From an uncultured Idiomarina sp. (GTDB taxonomy: Bacteria; Pseudomonadota; Gammaproteobacteria; Enterobacterales; Alteromonadaceae): a stretch of 64,000 bases of DNA. The translations under genes were made by a program, and so were the position numbers. Position 1 is the first letter of the stretch; each line of letters starts with the position of its first letter. Positions 43,393 through 55,422 of this stretch are shown here, piece by piece. The DNA lies in contig CAMPHF010000008.1 in assembly GCA_946885915.1 (NCBI GenBank), positions 1-64,000 on the forward strand. The letters are read 5' to 3'. Below the pieces are notes generated by a model. It was given only the letters and a program-made list of their open reading frames with translations, was not told where the DNA came from and ran no database searches.

Positions 43393-44178
43393 CTAGCCTT
43401 TTAAGCCGTAAAAACGGGCGGCGTTGCCAGCAAATACGGCGTCTACCGCTGCCGCGTTGGGCAGTGCATTCATGACGCTACTTATATCTAGCACGTTAAA
43501 CGGGCGTTCTGCGCGCGTTGAAGGTAAATCGGTACCGAACATTAAGCACTCTGGGTTCACGGCGTACAAATCACGCACAGCGCTTTCTATTTTCACTTCA
43601 GTACGACCAAACCCACTGGCTTTAATTGTTAAGCCGGCTTCGGCTAAACGCTTCACCTGCGACAAGCCTGAACGCGCCATGCCTAAATGGTCAACTGAGG
43701 CTTTCGGTAACTTCACCAGCTTTGGCACAATCTCGTCTAGCTCGCGGCTATCTACATACATTTCTAGGTGCCAACCGGCCAGGTCGTATACTCGCTTACC
43801 GAAATCTACAAGGTTATCTAGGCCGCTTACCACGCCGCGCTTTAGGTTCACACGAATGCCGCGCACGCCTTGCTCGCGTAGCTCTAAAATACGCTCGTCC
43901 GATACGCTACTGGGCAAATTAATAATACCCACAAAGTTATCGCCTAGCTCGCTAAGCGCTGGTTTTAAATACTTTTGATCAAAGCCCTGAAACGAGCCTG
44001 ATACCACCACGCCACCTACGATCGGTAAGTCGGCGGTGCGGTGCCGATAATCTTCAACTGAAAACGGCGGCGGTAAGTAGCCTTGGTTTTCAATGAGTGA
44101 ATATTTGTCGTTATAGATGTGCATGTGCGCATCAATAATACGATCGGGTAATGCAAATTTTTCAGTTACGCTCATCAT
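43393..44178 (-). CDS. Amidohydrolase family (TIM-barrel) protein
   Basis: A 261-residue metal-dependent hydrolase of the amidohydrolase-2 type (relatives include 2-pyrone-4,6-dicarboxylate lactonase). The metal motif DAHMHIY is at about residues 16-22. VDHLGMAR and the C-terminal FGTDLPSTRAERPF match the family's later motifs. The substrate is unknown and no catabolic partners flank it. Two adjacent ATGs exist; AGGA precedes both, with better spacing for the second (44175). It is a single-gene unit between rpoD and the tRNA. Confidence 0.85.
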   Translation of the reverse strand: MMSVTEKFALPDRIIDAHMHIYNDKYSLIENQGYLPPPFSVEDYRHRTADLPIVGGVVVSGSFQGFDQKYLKPALSELGDNFVGIINLPSSVSDERILELREQGVRGIRVNLKRGVVSGLDNLVDFGKRVYDLAGWHLEMYVDSRELDEIVPKLVKLPKASVDHLGMARSGLSQVKRLAEAGLTIKASGFGRTEVKIESAVRDLYAVNPECLMFGTDLPSTRAERPFNVLDISSVMNALPNAAAVDAVFAGNAARFYGLKG

Positions 44179-44226
44179 GTATCCTATGGTTGAGCGCCTT
44201 CTCCCCTAACGTCTTTGGCGCTGTGA

Positions 44227-44253
44227 ATAAAAAGCCCGCAACGGAGCGGGCTT
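44227..44253 (-). terminator. rpoD terminator
   Basis: AAGCCCGC (44232-44239) and GCGGGCTT (44246-44253) pair around a 6-base loop, with TTTTTATT following on the minus strand. It lies 29 bases beyond the rpoD stop and closes the rpsU-dnaG-rpoD operon. Confidence 0.85.
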
Positions 44254-44281
44254 CTAATTGTGTACTTACTAAAAGCTACGC

Positions 44282-46117
44282 TTATTCGTCTAAAAACGAT
44301 TTTAGCTGCTCTGAGCGGCTAGGGTGACGCAACTTCCGTAATGCTTTGGCCTCAATTTGACGAATTCGTTCACGGGTTACGTCAAACTGTTTGCCCACTT
44401 CCTCTAGGGTGTGGTCAGTATTCATATCAATACCGAAGCGCATCCGCAATACTTTTGCTTCCCGTGCGGTAAGCCCACCAAGTACATCACGTACTGCATT
44501 ACGCAGGCTTTCTGCGGTCGCTGAATCCACCGGTAAATCTAAAGTGGTGTCTTCAATAAAGTCGCCTAAATGCGAATCTTCATCGTCGCCAATCGGCGTT
44601 TCCATTGAGATTGGCTCTTTGGCAATCTTCAATACTTTACGAATTTTGTCTTCTGGCATCGCCATGCGCTCTGCCAACTCTTCTGGCAGTGGCTCACGAC
44701 CCATTTCCTGCAACATCTGCCGTGAAATACGGTTCAGTTTGTTGATGGTCTCGATCATGTGCACCGGGATCCGGATGGTACGTGCTTGGTCCGCAATCGA
44801 GCGAGTAATGGCCTGCCGTATCCACCAAGTGGCATAGGTCGAGAACTTGTAACCACGGCGGTATTCAAACTTATCCACCGCCTTCATCAGGCCAATGTTA
44901 CCTTCTTGAATTAAATCTAAGAACTGTAAGCCACGGTTGGTGTATTTCTTCGCAATCGAAATCACCAAACGTAAGTTAGCTTCCACCATTTCTTTCTTCG
45001 CACGGCGTGCTTTGGCTTCACCAATCGACATGCGACGGTTTATGTCTTTCACCTTGGCAATCGTCAGGCCAGTTTCCACCTCAACTTCTGCTAATTTATG
45101 AATGCAACGCTCAACTTCTAAGCGCAACTCATTCAATGATTTTGAATAAGCTTCGCCGGCATTAATTTGTTCTTCAAACCAAGTGGTACTGTTCTCGTTG
45201 CCTGCAAATGCGCGCATAAAGTTACGCTTCGGCATGCCGGCTTGCTCAACGCACAGCTTCATGATCAAGCGCTCTTGCACACGCACCCGATGCATCATGT
45301 CGCGCATATCTTTTACGAGACGATCGAACTGCTTAGGCACCAAGCGGAATTGCTTGAACAATTCGCTTAAGGCATCAATTTCTACCCGCGCTTTCTTGTG
45401 GTCGCGGCCATGCTTGGTAATAGCGTTACGCGTTGCATCATACTGCTTGCGTAATTCATGGAATTTTTCGCGCGCAAATTCAGGATCGATACCGCCGTCG
45501 TTGCTATCTTCGTCGTCGCTATCGTCATCGTCTTCTTCATCTTCGTCTTCAAGCTGCTCATTGCTTAGCTCAGACCCAACGTGAGTGGCGCTTACCGGTG
45601 CGGCATCTACTTCATTCGGGTCAATAAAGCCCGAAATAATGTCGGTTAAGCGCATTTCTTCGGCTTCGTAAGAGTCCCATTGCTCCAACAAGAAGTTAAT
45701 GGCTTCAGGGTACTCAGCAACCGAGCACTGTACTTGGTTAATGCCTTCCTCAATGCGCTTGGCGATGTCGATTTCGCCTTCCCGCGTGAGTAGCTCAACC
45801 GTTCCCATTTCACGCATGTACATGCGTACAGGGTCGGTGGTGCGGCCAATTTCGCCGTCTACGCTGGCAAGGGCTTGGGCTGCAGCTTCTACCGCGTCTT
45901 CATCGGCCGTGTCTTCGCTCATCATCAACTCATCGGCATCGGGGGCGCTTTCAAACACCTTGATACCCATGTCGTTGATCATGCTAATAATATCTTCAAC
46001 CTGATCGGAATCGACGATTTCTTGCGGCAAATGATCATTCACTTCAGAGAAGGTTAAATAGCCTTGCTCTTTTCCTTTCGCAATTAGTAGTTTTAGTTGC
46101 GATTGCCGATTCTGCAT
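44282..46117 (-). CDS. rpoD: RNA polymerase sigma factor RpoD (sigma-70)
   Basis: The primary sigma factor, 611 residues, that directs RNA polymerase to housekeeping promoters. Region 1.1 opens with [19 protein letters not shown]. Region 1.2 includes [12 protein letters not shown] nonconserved acidic insert with runs of Asp/Glu lies around residues 180-205. Region 2 has [19 protein letters not shown] and [10 protein letters not shown], and region 4 the -35-recognising [23 protein letters not shown]. It is the last gene of the macromolecular synthesis operon. The 195-base gap after dnaG may contain its own (for example heat-shock) promoter. Confidence 0.98.
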   Translation of the reverse strand: MQNRQSQLKLLIAKGKEQGYLTFSEVNDHLPQEIVDSDQVEDIISMINDMGIKVFESAPDADELMMSEDTADEDAVEAAAQALASVDGEIGRTTDPVRMYMREMGTVELLTREGEIDIAKRIEEGINQVQCSVAEYPEAINFLLEQWDSYEAEEMRLTDIISGFIDPNEVDAAPVSATHVGSELSNEQLEDEDEEDDDDSDDEDSNDGGIDPEFAREKFHELRKQYDATRNAITKHGRDHKKARVEIDALSELFKQFRLVPKQFDRLVKDMRDMMHRVRVQERLIMKLCVEQAGMPKRNFMRAFAGNENSTTWFEEQINAGEAYSKSLNELRLEVERCIHKLAEVEVETGLTIAKVKDINRRMSIGEAKARRAKKEMVEANLRLVISIAKKYTNRGLQFLDLIQEGNIGLMKAVDKFEYRRGYKFSTYATWWIRQAITRSIADQARTIRIPVHMIETINKLNRISRQMLQEMGREPLPEELAERMAMPEDKIRKVLKIAKEPISMETPIGDDEDSHLGDFIEDTTLDLPVDSATAESLRNAVRDVLGGLTAREAKVLRMRFGIDMNTDHTLEEVGKQFDVTRERIRQIEAKALRKLRHPSRSEQLKSFLDE

Positions 46118-46312
46118 ACAGATACACCACCCGTGATCAAGCTAAAAATTTGCAGCGTGTTGGCGCTAAATACTGACGCCACATCGCTTACATTTGTACA
46201 AACGTCTACGCGCGTCGTTCCGGATAATTTGGCGACACGAATTGTTGACGTTCGAAATAAGACCGAAAATTATAGCACAAACAACCATTTTCGGCCAGTA
46301 AATAATCAGCCG

Positions 46313-48094
46313 CTAGCCGCCTGAACCCGCTCGTGCCGATGCTAAATGTTTGACCAACATCGCATACTCAAGTTTCTCATCTTTACTTAGTGGCGCGGTT
46401 TTTTCCTTCTGCAACAACTGATTTGCCCGCTGCTCCACAAATCTGTCAATGAGATATACAAATACGTCGGCAAACTCTTGCTGGATGTGTTGCGGGTCCA
46501 TGTTGTGCTGCCACATGGCAAGTTGTCTTAACGCTTTCTCATGCGGATCGCCACGCCAGGTTTCTAGCAACTGCGCCGTCGTAACCTGCTCTGTGGCGGT
46601 GTATTCATGCAGCGCCAACAACAGGTCCACTCCAGGCATGTCTAGTTGGGCAAGTTCTTTGTGCACCGGTAACTCACGACCAAGCTCGGGGTGTTGTACT
46701 AGCATGGCGATAGCCCGCCGCATCGGCGTCATCTTCAGGCCTTGCGGCACATAACGGCTCTGCGTCGGCTGTTTAAAGTGGGAATCTAACTGCGAGCGCT
46801 CGCGCCGCAACAGCTGCGCTAATCGAGTGAGCATATTCTCGCGGTAAAAATCACTTCCCACCTTATCAATGAGCGGCTTGGCTTGCGCCAGTAAGGTCGA
46901 TTGGCCAGCGTCGCTCGCGACATTCACGGCCGCTGTAATATGGCTGAAGAAATAATCGGTAAAGGATTGGGCTTGGCTTAACCGCGCGCGAAAAGCGTCG
47001 GCTCCCTCTTGCCGCACAATGGTATCTGGGTCTTCGCCATCTGGCAGGAACAAAAACTTCATTTCAATGCCATCGGTTAACAATGGCAACGCGTTTTCCA
47101 GCGCACGCCACGCGGCATCGCGGCCTGCGCGGTCACCGTCATAACAGCAAATCACTTGTTTGGTGGCACGAAACAGCATTTGCAGCTGCTCGGTAGTCGT
47201 GGCCGTACCTAATGATGCGACCGCCTCAGTCACCCCGGCTTGCGCCAGTGCCACCACATCCATGTAGCCTTCCACTATGACCACGTAGGGCAAGTCGCGT
47301 TGCGCTTGTTTGGCTTCATAAAAGCCATATAACTCGCGGCCTTTATGGAATAACCGAGTTTCAGGTGAGTTTAAATACTTCGGCCCTTGATCATCTTTTT
47401 GCTCGCCCGGTGCCGCAAATACGCGGCCACCAAAGCCGACCACACGGCCGCGTCGGTCGCGAATCGGAAACATCACTCGGTCGCGGAAAAAGTCGTACTG
47501 ACGGCCACTGTCGTTTTGGTTAGTCAGTTTTAAATCGAGTAATTGCTGACGTGTTTTACCATCGCGACCAAGGGCTTTTAACACGCCGTCCCACTCGGGG
47601 GGCGCATAACCAATTTGGAAGGTTTTAACGATTTCGCCGCTTAGCCCGCGTTGCTTTAAGTAGGCAATAACCTGCTCGGAGTTGGCGTGTTTACGCAGCT
47701 GATGCGCAAAAAACTTGGCTGCTTGCGCCATAACTTCGTAATCGTCTTGGGCTTGGGCATGCTTTTTAGCATCGGCTTGCGGGTTTTTGCTCTCTTCTCG
47801 CGGAACTTGCAGCCCCATGATGCTGGCCAGCTCTTCTACCGCATCGGGAAACTCAAGGCCATCGTACTTCATAATAAAATCAAGCGCGTTGCCATGTTCG
47901 CCGCAACCGAAGCAGTGATAAAACTGCTTGTCGGGCGCCACGGTAAAACTTGGGCTTTTTTCATTATGGAACGGGCAACAGGCTTGGTAATTACGACCCG
48001 CCTTTTTCAGGCGCACGCGGGAATCGACCACCTCGACAATATCGGCGCGGTCAATCAGGTCATAAATAAAGGATTTGGGAATTAAGCCAGCCAT
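46313..48094 (-). CDS. dnaG: DNA primase
   Basis: Primase that makes RNA primers at the replication fork, 593 residues. The N-terminal zinc ribbon CCPFHNEKSPSF...HCFGCGEHG (about residues 40-65), the TOPRIM core with VIVEGYMDVVALA and CYDGDRAGRDAAW (about 260-325) and the C-terminal DnaB-binding helical domain (about 450-590) are all present. AGGAT 8 bases upstream supports the start. An intra-operon terminator upstream should keep its expression far below that of rpsU. Confidence 0.98.
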   Translation of the reverse strand: MAGLIPKSFIYDLIDRADIVEVVDSRVRLKKAGRNYQACCPFHNEKSPSFTVAPDKQFYHCFGCGEHGNALDFIMKYDGLEFPDAVEELASIMGLQVPREESKNPQADAKKHAQAQDDYEVMAQAAKFFAHQLRKHANSEQVIAYLKQRGLSGEIVKTFQIGYAPPEWDGVLKALGRDGKTRQQLLDLKLTNQNDSGRQYDFFRDRVMFPIRDRRGRVVGFGGRVFAAPGEQKDDQGPKYLNSPETRLFHKGRELYGFYEAKQAQRDLPYVVIVEGYMDVVALAQAGVTEAVASLGTATTTEQLQMLFRATKQVICCYDGDRAGRDAAWRALENALPLLTDGIEMKFLFLPDGEDPDTIVRQEGADAFRARLSQAQSFTDYFFSHITAAVNVASDAGQSTLLAQAKPLIDKVGSDFYRENMLTRLAQLLRRERSQLDSHFKQPTQSRYVPQGLKMTPMRRAIAMLVQHPELGRELPVHKELAQLDMPGVDLLLALHEYTATEQVTTAQLLETWRGDPHEKALRQLAMWQHNMDPQHIQQEFADVFVYLIDRFVEQRANQLLQKEKTAPLSKDEKLEYAMLVKHLASARAGSGG

Positions 48095-48150
48095 GGCATC
48101 AATCCTAATCTATTCTGCGGCGTAAACAAGCTCGGCGGTTCGCGTTGCCA

Positions 48151-48207
48151 AAGAAAAACCGCACAATCCAAAACGACGAACGAGTCGTGCATAGATTTGT
48201 GCGGTTT
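48151..48207 (-). terminator. Intra-operon terminator between rpsU and dnaG
   Basis: AAACCGCACAA (48156-48166) pairs with TTGTGCGGTTT (48197-48207) over 11 bp. Inside it ACGAC (48173-48177) and GTCGT (48184-48188) form a second small stem. On the minus strand TTTTTCTTT follows. It corresponds in position to terminator T1 of the E. coli macromolecular synthesis operon. Confidence 0.82.
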
Positions 48208-48299
48208 CTAGGCCGCTGTCGCCAACGGCTTCGTATTCTTAAAGCGATTTAATGCAGTGTTGTGCCAGCGTATGCTGGAAACCAATACTGCGTACAGCC

Positions 48300-48622
<323 letters not shown>

Positions 48623-48644
48623 GCTCGAATAAATTTGGTGCTGA

Positions 48645-48673
48645 ATTGTAGCGAGCGAAGTGGGCAAAGTAAA
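48645..48673 (-). promoter_or_regulatory. Sigma-70 promoter of the rpsU-dnaG-rpoD operon
   Basis: On the minus strand TTTACT (48668-48673) and TACAAT (48645-48650) form a -35/-10 pair with a 17-base spacer. The pair matches consensus at 4/6 and 5/6 positions. The rpsU start is about 130 bases downstream. Confidence 0.6.
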
Positions 48674-48755
48674 CCCCCATTTGATCCTTTTGCCTTTAAA
48701 TGCTTTGCGCTATGATGCTTCATCCTCACCGGCTTGGTTGCTAAGGACTCGCACC

Positions 48756-49385
48756 ATGTTAGAAACCTTTCTGTTTCAATTTACGTCGTTATTTACCATG
48801 ATCAATCCGATCGCTGCGATCCCTATTTATATCGCACTGACCGAGGCGATGGCGCCCAAAGCTGCGCGTTGGGTTGCGATGCGCGCTTCTATTACAGCGT
48901 TCATTGCACTTTCGGTGTTTGCCTTAGTCGGTGAGGCTATTTTTAGCTTCTTCTCGATTTCGGTAAACGGTTTGCGCGTCGCCGGCGGTATTTTGTTCTT
49001 CGTCATGGGCTTTGAAATGCTGCGCGGTCGCACTGTACCTAAACGCGTTGAGGGCGAAACGGAAAGCGATTTCGGCTCAGACGTGGCGGTTACCCCAATT
49101 GGTATTCCAATGATTGCCGGGCCCGGAGCGATCACCATGGTGATCTTGATCATTCAAGAGAGCAAAACAGTCACGCAATCGATGAGTTTATTCGCCGCCA
49201 TTTTTGTGGTGTGCGTACTTACCGCGATTGTGCTCGCCAGTGGCCGCCAAATGCTAGCGAAACTCGGCCGCAGCGGCTCGAAAATTTTAATGCGGCTAAT
49301 GGGCTTAATTGTGATGCTGATTGCCGTTGAGTTCTTCTTCTCGGGCATTAAGCCTTACGTTCTGGATATTGCGCGGGCTATTTAG
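48756..49385 (+). CDS. MarC/UPF0056 family membrane protein
   Basis: A 209-residue inner-membrane protein of the MarC family with six membrane segments. The first motif LFTMINPIAAIPIYIALT and the repeat-like TPIGIPMIAGPGAITMVI (about residues 110-127) are typical. MarC was once thought to confer multidrug resistance, but the function is unsettled. The start at 48756 is fixed by AAGGA 8 bases upstream; an upstream GTG extension is not credible. It converges on tgt with 35 bases between stops. Confidence 0.92.
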   Translation: MLETFLFQFTSLFTMINPIAAIPIYIALTEAMAPKAARWVAMRASITAFIALSVFALVGEAIFSFFSISVNGLRVAGGILFFVMGFEMLRGRTVPKRVEGETESDFGSDVAVTPIGIPMIAGPGAITMVILIIQESKTVTQSMSLFAAIFVVCVLTAIVLASGRQMLAKLGRSGSKILMRLMGLIVMLIAVEFFFSGIKPYVLDIARAI

Positions 49386-49409
49386 CCCGCACCCGCCTCA
49401 ATTACCCTG

Positions 49410-51600
<2,191 letters not shown>

Positions 51601-51674
51601 GATTGGCTCAAATCTCTTCGTTCAACCCTTTGGGCGGCGTACTCTAACCCGATCCGCCGCAATTGAAAAGTGCA

Positions 51675-51700
51675 TAAAAAAAGCGCCTCAAAAGAGGCGC
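51675..51700 (-). terminator. Terminator of the ECF sigma operon
   Basis: GCGCCTC (51683-51689) and GAGGCGC (51694-51700) form a perfect 7-bp stem with an AAAA loop, and on the minus strand TTTTTTTT follows. It lies about 60 bases after the stop of the coiled-coil protein gene. Confidence 0.88.
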
Positions 51701-51761
51701 CCAAAGGGATACTACTCGTGACAACCAACTCGGGGCGCCAGGGACCGCCCCATTTTGGTGA

Positions 51762-52724
51762 CTAAAAATTATACGTAACGGCCTGCGAAATTAGTTCACT
51801 TCCATTTCCATTTTCACCACAATCGACCACATCATCCTTGCGAAAAACGTAGATTTTATCGTCGCCATCGGTGCCACCAAAACCCTCTAAAATAACGCTA
51901 ATATGCTCATTTTCTGGCAGCGCCCGCAGGGTATTCCCGTACTTACAAAATACCTCACCAATTTTTTGCTCAAAGTTAGCGAGTAATGTCTGCCGCTGTT
52001 GTTGTTGCTCGGCGCGCGCCTGCTCGGCACGTTGTTTTTGCTCGGCCGTGGCTACTTCTAAGGCATTTTGCGCAGCTTTACGCTGGGTTTCTAATTCCGC
52101 TAGACGCTGTTCGGTGGCGGCAATTTCTGCCTGTAGATCGTCCTGATCGGGTTCGGGAGCATTGCGTAAACTGTATTGCAAATCCCGCAGTTCCCGCTGG
52201 GCATCGCGAATTTCAAAAGCGAGATCACGCACTTCCCAAGCTTTTTCGCGCATTTGCTCAGCCTGATCATGTGCTTCATCACTGCGCATGAGCCACACTT
52301 GGTCGTTACCAAACTCCACTCTCATATCACGCACGATTTCAGCAGCAACCGCCATACCTTCAGCGGCCGCTTCGCGCACCTCAATCTCCACCTCAGGCGC
52401 TAAATTCGCCAGTTCAGGCATGGGTGGCATTGGCGGAACCGGTACCATACTGTTCTCGCTGCGGAACATCAGTTGGCGCAACGGCCCACCCATACCTTGA
52501 CTGCGATACACAACTCCTTGCCCCTCTAAGTAGGTGTAGGAAAGCTGCGCGCCGCGGGCAAAGAAATCACGTTCACCGCGCTCTTGTTTAAGCGCTGTAT
52601 TCAAAATACTACTCATGATTTCCAGTTCTTGTTTCAGCGCAGTGCGATCTGCAGCTTGCGCTGATGAGGCAACCCATGGGCTTGCCACTAAACCGATAAC
52701 TACTGCTAAAGCTGATACTTTCAT
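51762..52724 (-). CDS. Secreted coiled-coil protein of unknown function, ECF operon
   Basis: A 320-residue protein with a good signal peptide (about 1-24, cleavage after SSAQA). A Met/Pro-rich segment (PVPPMPPMPELANLAP, about 93-108) is followed by a long charged coiled coil (about 110-255) rich in Glu, Arg, Gln and Ala. The C-terminal domain (about 255-320) contains FCKYGNTLRALPENEHISVI and a DGDDKIYVFRKDDVVDCG stretch whose two cysteines could form a disulfide. I do not recognise the family. It starts 3 bases after the anti-sigma-like gene, so it is the output or signal component of the ECF cassette by context. It would be periplasmic. Confidence 0.72.
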   Translation of the reverse strand: MKVSALAVVIGLVASPWVASSAQAADRTALKQELEIMSSILNTALKQERGERDFFARGAQLSYTYLEGQGVVYRSQGMGGPLRQLMFRSENSMVPVPPMPPMPELANLAPEVEIEVREAAAEGMAVAAEIVRDMRVEFGNDQVWLMRSDEAHDQAEQMREKAWEVRDLAFEIRDAQRELRDLQYSLRNAPEPDQDDLQAEIAATEQRLAELETQRKAAQNALEVATAEQKQRAEQARAEQQQQRQTLLANFEQKIGEVFCKYGNTLRALPENEHISVILEGFGGTDGDDKIYVFRKDDVVDCGENGNGSELISQAVTYNF

Positions 52725-52727
52725 AGC

Positions 52728-53453
52728 TTACTCCTCTTGCGCCGCGGCGCGATATGGCCCCAAGTCATAGCTACTGGTAGGTTGCCCCACGGTTTGCTGT
52801 AACTGGCGGATTTGATTCACATAGAACACTTGGTCGTCTTGACGTTGTGCGTTTACATACTCAATCAGGTCAGCAAAATCTTCTTGGCGTTCGGTGCGTG
52901 AGGTCGCCAGCACATAATTCACTAACTGCGCGTTAGCCAAGGTTAAATCGTCGCGAAACTCGTCCCGCACCGTGGTGGTATATTGCGCGAGTTGCTGTTG
53001 CTGAGTTTCAGCAAACTGCTGCAAGCGCGCGTCGAGTTGCGCATTCATGCTGTTCACTAAAGCGGTGGCTTGCGCTTCACCACCAAAACTAATGGCGGTA
53101 CCAGCTGGGGTAACCTGAATTTGTAGCTGCAACAGCACTGCGGCCACTGCAAGCAATGAACAGGCCAGCGACGCTAGCGGTAACCAGGGCCGTTGCCACC
53201 AAGCAGTTGCCGGCGCATGGTAGGCAGGCTGCCAAGTGGACTCGCGGTTCCAAGCTGGCACTGGTGCAGCCTCATAATCCTCAGCCGCGGCCGTTGCAGC
53301 GGCTAGAACCTGCATTTGCTCCGCCAAGGCCGGCGCCTCTTGTTGCAAAGCAAGGAGCAATTGCTCTGCTTCGACAGCCGATAAGCCGCCATCGAGCCAA
53401 CGCTCAAATTGCTGCTCAAGCTGCTTAGCTCGAGGCGAGGTTGTGTGTGTCAT
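52728..53453 (-). CDS. Membrane protein, putative anti-sigma factor
   Basis: A 241-residue single-pass protein. The N-terminal cytoplasmic part (about 1-85) includes a helical stretch FERWLDGGLSAVEAEQLLLAL, as in anti-sigma domains, but no HxxxCxxC zinc motif. One membrane helix (about 90-110) and a Gln/Ala-rich helical periplasmic part (about 130-230) follow. It overlaps the ECF sigma gene by 4 bases, the classic arrangement for a cognate anti-sigma factor. The role is inferred from that position and topology. Confidence 0.72.
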   Translation of the reverse strand: MTHTTSPRAKQLEQQFERWLDGGLSAVEAEQLLLALQQEAPALAEQMQVLAAATAAAEDYEAAPVPAWNRESTWQPAYHAPATAWWQRPWLPLASLACSLLAVAAVLLQLQIQVTPAGTAISFGGEAQATALVNSMNAQLDARLQQFAETQQQQLAQYTTTVRDEFRDDLTLANAQLVNYVLATSRTERQEDFADLIEYVNAQRQDDQVFYVNQIRQLQQTVGQPTSSYDLGPYRAAAQEE

Positions 53454-53998
53454 AGGCCACCTCCTAGATACTGCTTTAAGACATTTACGGCACTATATAA
53501 TCTAGATTTCACGGTATTGGTGGGCACTTGCAGGCGCTGACCAATCTCGTCTAATTTCAATTGCTGAAAGAATTTCATTTCCACCACCACGCGCTGCTCC
53601 TCGGGTAGTTTTTGCATGGCCGCGAGTAACTGGCGACCGCGCTGATTTTGCTGATACTGATGCTCCGGTGAAGCCGCATCAGTAGCGACGGCATCGAGTT
53701 GTTCGTCGTCGGCATCGACCAGCCAATCGCGGCGGCGCCGGTAGTGCTCAATACAGCGGCGATGAGCAATAGTCATTAACCAATTTTTGAACGAAGCTTC
53801 GCCACGCCAACTGCCCAAATTACGAAACACTGAAATAAACACGTCTTGCATTAAATCGCGCGCATCTTCCGGGTGCGACACCATGCGCAAGGCATAGTTG
53901 TAAACTAAGCGTTCGTAGCGTTGGACAAGCTTTAACCATGCCTGTTTATTATTGGCCAGCGCTTTGCGCACCAAGCCTTCGTCACTTATAGCCAGCAC
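53450..53998 (-). CDS. ECF-type RNA polymerase sigma factor
   Basis: A 182-residue alternative sigma factor with region 2 (about 20-90: YERLVYNYALRMVSHPEDARD, DLMQDVFISVF, SFKNWLMTIAHRRCIEHYRR) and region 4 (about 120-175: LPEEQRVVVEMKFFQQLKLDEI, then VPTNTVKSRLYSAVNVL as HTH). It lacks sigma regions 1 and 3. AAGGAA upstream supports the start. A cotranscribed anti-sigma candidate and a secreted protein follow, implying a response to an envelope signal. I could not recognise an autoregulated ECF promoter in the short leader. Confidence 0.92.
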   Translation of the reverse strand: MLAISDEGLVRKALANNKQAWLKLVQRYERLVYNYALRMVSHPEDARDLMQDVFISVFRNLGSWRGEASFKNWLMTIAHRRCIEHYRRRRDWLVDADDEQLDAVATDAASPEHQYQQNQRGRQLLAAMQKLPEEQRVVVEMKFFQQLKLDEIGQRLQVPTNTVKSRLYSAVNVLKQYLGGGL

Positions 53999-54065
53999 AT
54001 TGTGGTTCCTTGTTGAAGTTGCTCATAAAGTCGCAACGCAGGCCTAAAAAGTTTGGGTGAACGCG

Positions 54066-54102
54066 AAAAAAATATAAAAAAAGCGGCCATTCGGCCGCTT
54101 TT
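54066..54102. terminator. Terminator between pit and the ECF sigma operon
   Basis: AAGCGGCC (54081-54088) and GGCCGCTT (54093-54100) pair around a 4-base loop. The minus strand continues into TTTTTTTATATTTTTTT, a strong terminator for the phosphate transporter gene that ends at 54128. It isolates the ECF operon from the upstream genes. Confidence 0.88.
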
Positions 54103-54127
54103 GCTGTGTTGTGATTAGCTTCTACGC

Positions 54128-55396
54128 TTAAGCGCCAAACGCCGCCTTTAAAATATAGAAGAAAATAATCGACATAATGGCACCGGCAGGCAAAGTCACC
54201 ACCCAAGACACCACAATGTTACGCACCACACCTAAGTTAAGTGCCGCAATACCGCGTGCCATACCCACACCAAGTACCGCACCTACTAGCGTTTGCGTGG
54301 TTGAAATCGGTAACCCAGTACCTGAGGCCAATACCACAGTAGTAGCAGCTGAGAGCTCCGCGGCGAAACCACGGCTAGGGGTTAAGTGGGTGATACCTTT
54401 ACCGATAGTTGCAATCACGCGCTTACCGAGCATCGCCAAACCAAGTACGATACCAATAGCGCCGACCGGTAATACCCACCATGCCAACTTAGCCGTGCTG
54501 GCAATTTCACCACCGCTGGACACAATGCTGACCACTGCCGCGAGCGGCCCAATCGCATTCGCGACATCATTCGAACCGTGAGCAAAGGCCATGGCACAGG
54601 CGGTCACCACCATTAACACCGCGAAAACCTTTTCAACGTTGTTATAGTGCATGGCGCGGTCGGCCGACACATCGAATTTGATCCGCGAGATAACCGCTTT
54701 ACCAATAATGGCAACGACTAATCCAACTATGGCCGCTAACCCAAAACCTTCCATAGTGCCAATATCAAGGCCCACATGCTTTAAGCCTTTGGTAATGGTG
54801 ACCAAGGAAATCATGAAGCCGGTCAGGAACATGTAAAAGGGCACGTAGCGTTTGGCCATGTCGAATGGCTTGTCGGTATCAAAAATTAACCGCTGCGCAC
54901 TTAAGAAAATAAAGTAAGCAATTAAGCCCGCTATTAATGGCGTGACGACCCAGCTACCGACAATACCGCCTACCGCGCCCCAAGTGACTGAGTCGACGCT
55001 CACGCCAACCGCGGCAAAGCCCACAATGGCGCCAATAATAGAGTGTGTGGTAGAAACCGGCCACCCAAGGTAAGAAGCAATCAACAACCAGGTACCAGCC
55101 GCCAGCAATGAGCCGATCATACCGAACACCAAGAGTTCAGGTGTATCGACAAAGTAGGCTGAATCAACAATACCCTTGCGGATGGTAGAAGTAACCTCAC
55201 CACCAGCTAAATAAGCACCCATGAACTCGAAAATCATGGCCACAATAATGGCTTGCTTAATGGTTAATGCTTTTGAACCGACTGAGGTTCCCATGGCATT
55301 TGCCACGTCGTTGGCACCGATACCCCATGCCATAAAGAAACCAAATGCGGCCGCGAGTAAAATTAAAATCGTGCCGTAGGAAGTAATGATATCCAT
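54128..55396 (-). CDS. Inorganic phosphate transporter, PiT family
   Basis: A 422-residue low-affinity phosphate transporter in the inner membrane. The duplicated PiT signature is seen twice: GANDVANAMGTSVGS (about residues 27-41) and HGSNDVANAIGPLA (about 275-288). About 10-12 membrane segments are present. It lies 26 bases downstream of its usual DUF47 partner, and GGAGAG just before the ATG supports the start. It may carry metal-phosphate complexes, as other PiT proteins do. Confidence 0.95.
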   Translation of the reverse strand: MDIITSYGTILILLAAAFGFFMAWGIGANDVANAMGTSVGSKALTIKQAIIVAMIFEFMGAYLAGGEVTSTIRKGIVDSAYFVDTPELLVFGMIGSLLAAGTWLLIASYLGWPVSTTHSIIGAIVGFAAVGVSVDSVTWGAVGGIVGSWVVTPLIAGLIAYFIFLSAQRLIFDTDKPFDMAKRYVPFYMFLTGFMISLVTITKGLKHVGLDIGTMEGFGLAAIVGLVVAIIGKAVISRIKFDVSADRAMHYNNVEKVFAVLMVVTACAMAFAHGSNDVANAIGPLAAVVSIVSSGGEIASTAKLAWWVLPVGAIGIVLGLAMLGKRVIATIGKGITHLTPSRGFAAELSAATTVVLASGTGLPISTTQTLVGAVLGVGMARGIAALNLGVVRNIVVSWVVTLPAGAIMSIIFFYILKAAFGA

Positions 55397-55422
55397 GTGC
55401 TCTCCGCTATTTGCTCGTGGCG

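Noticed and set aside
45480..45545. GA/TC-rich tract in rpoD resembling a microsatellite
   Set aside because: It encodes the acidic nonconserved insert usual in gammaproteobacterial RpoD and is not a clean tandem repeat.
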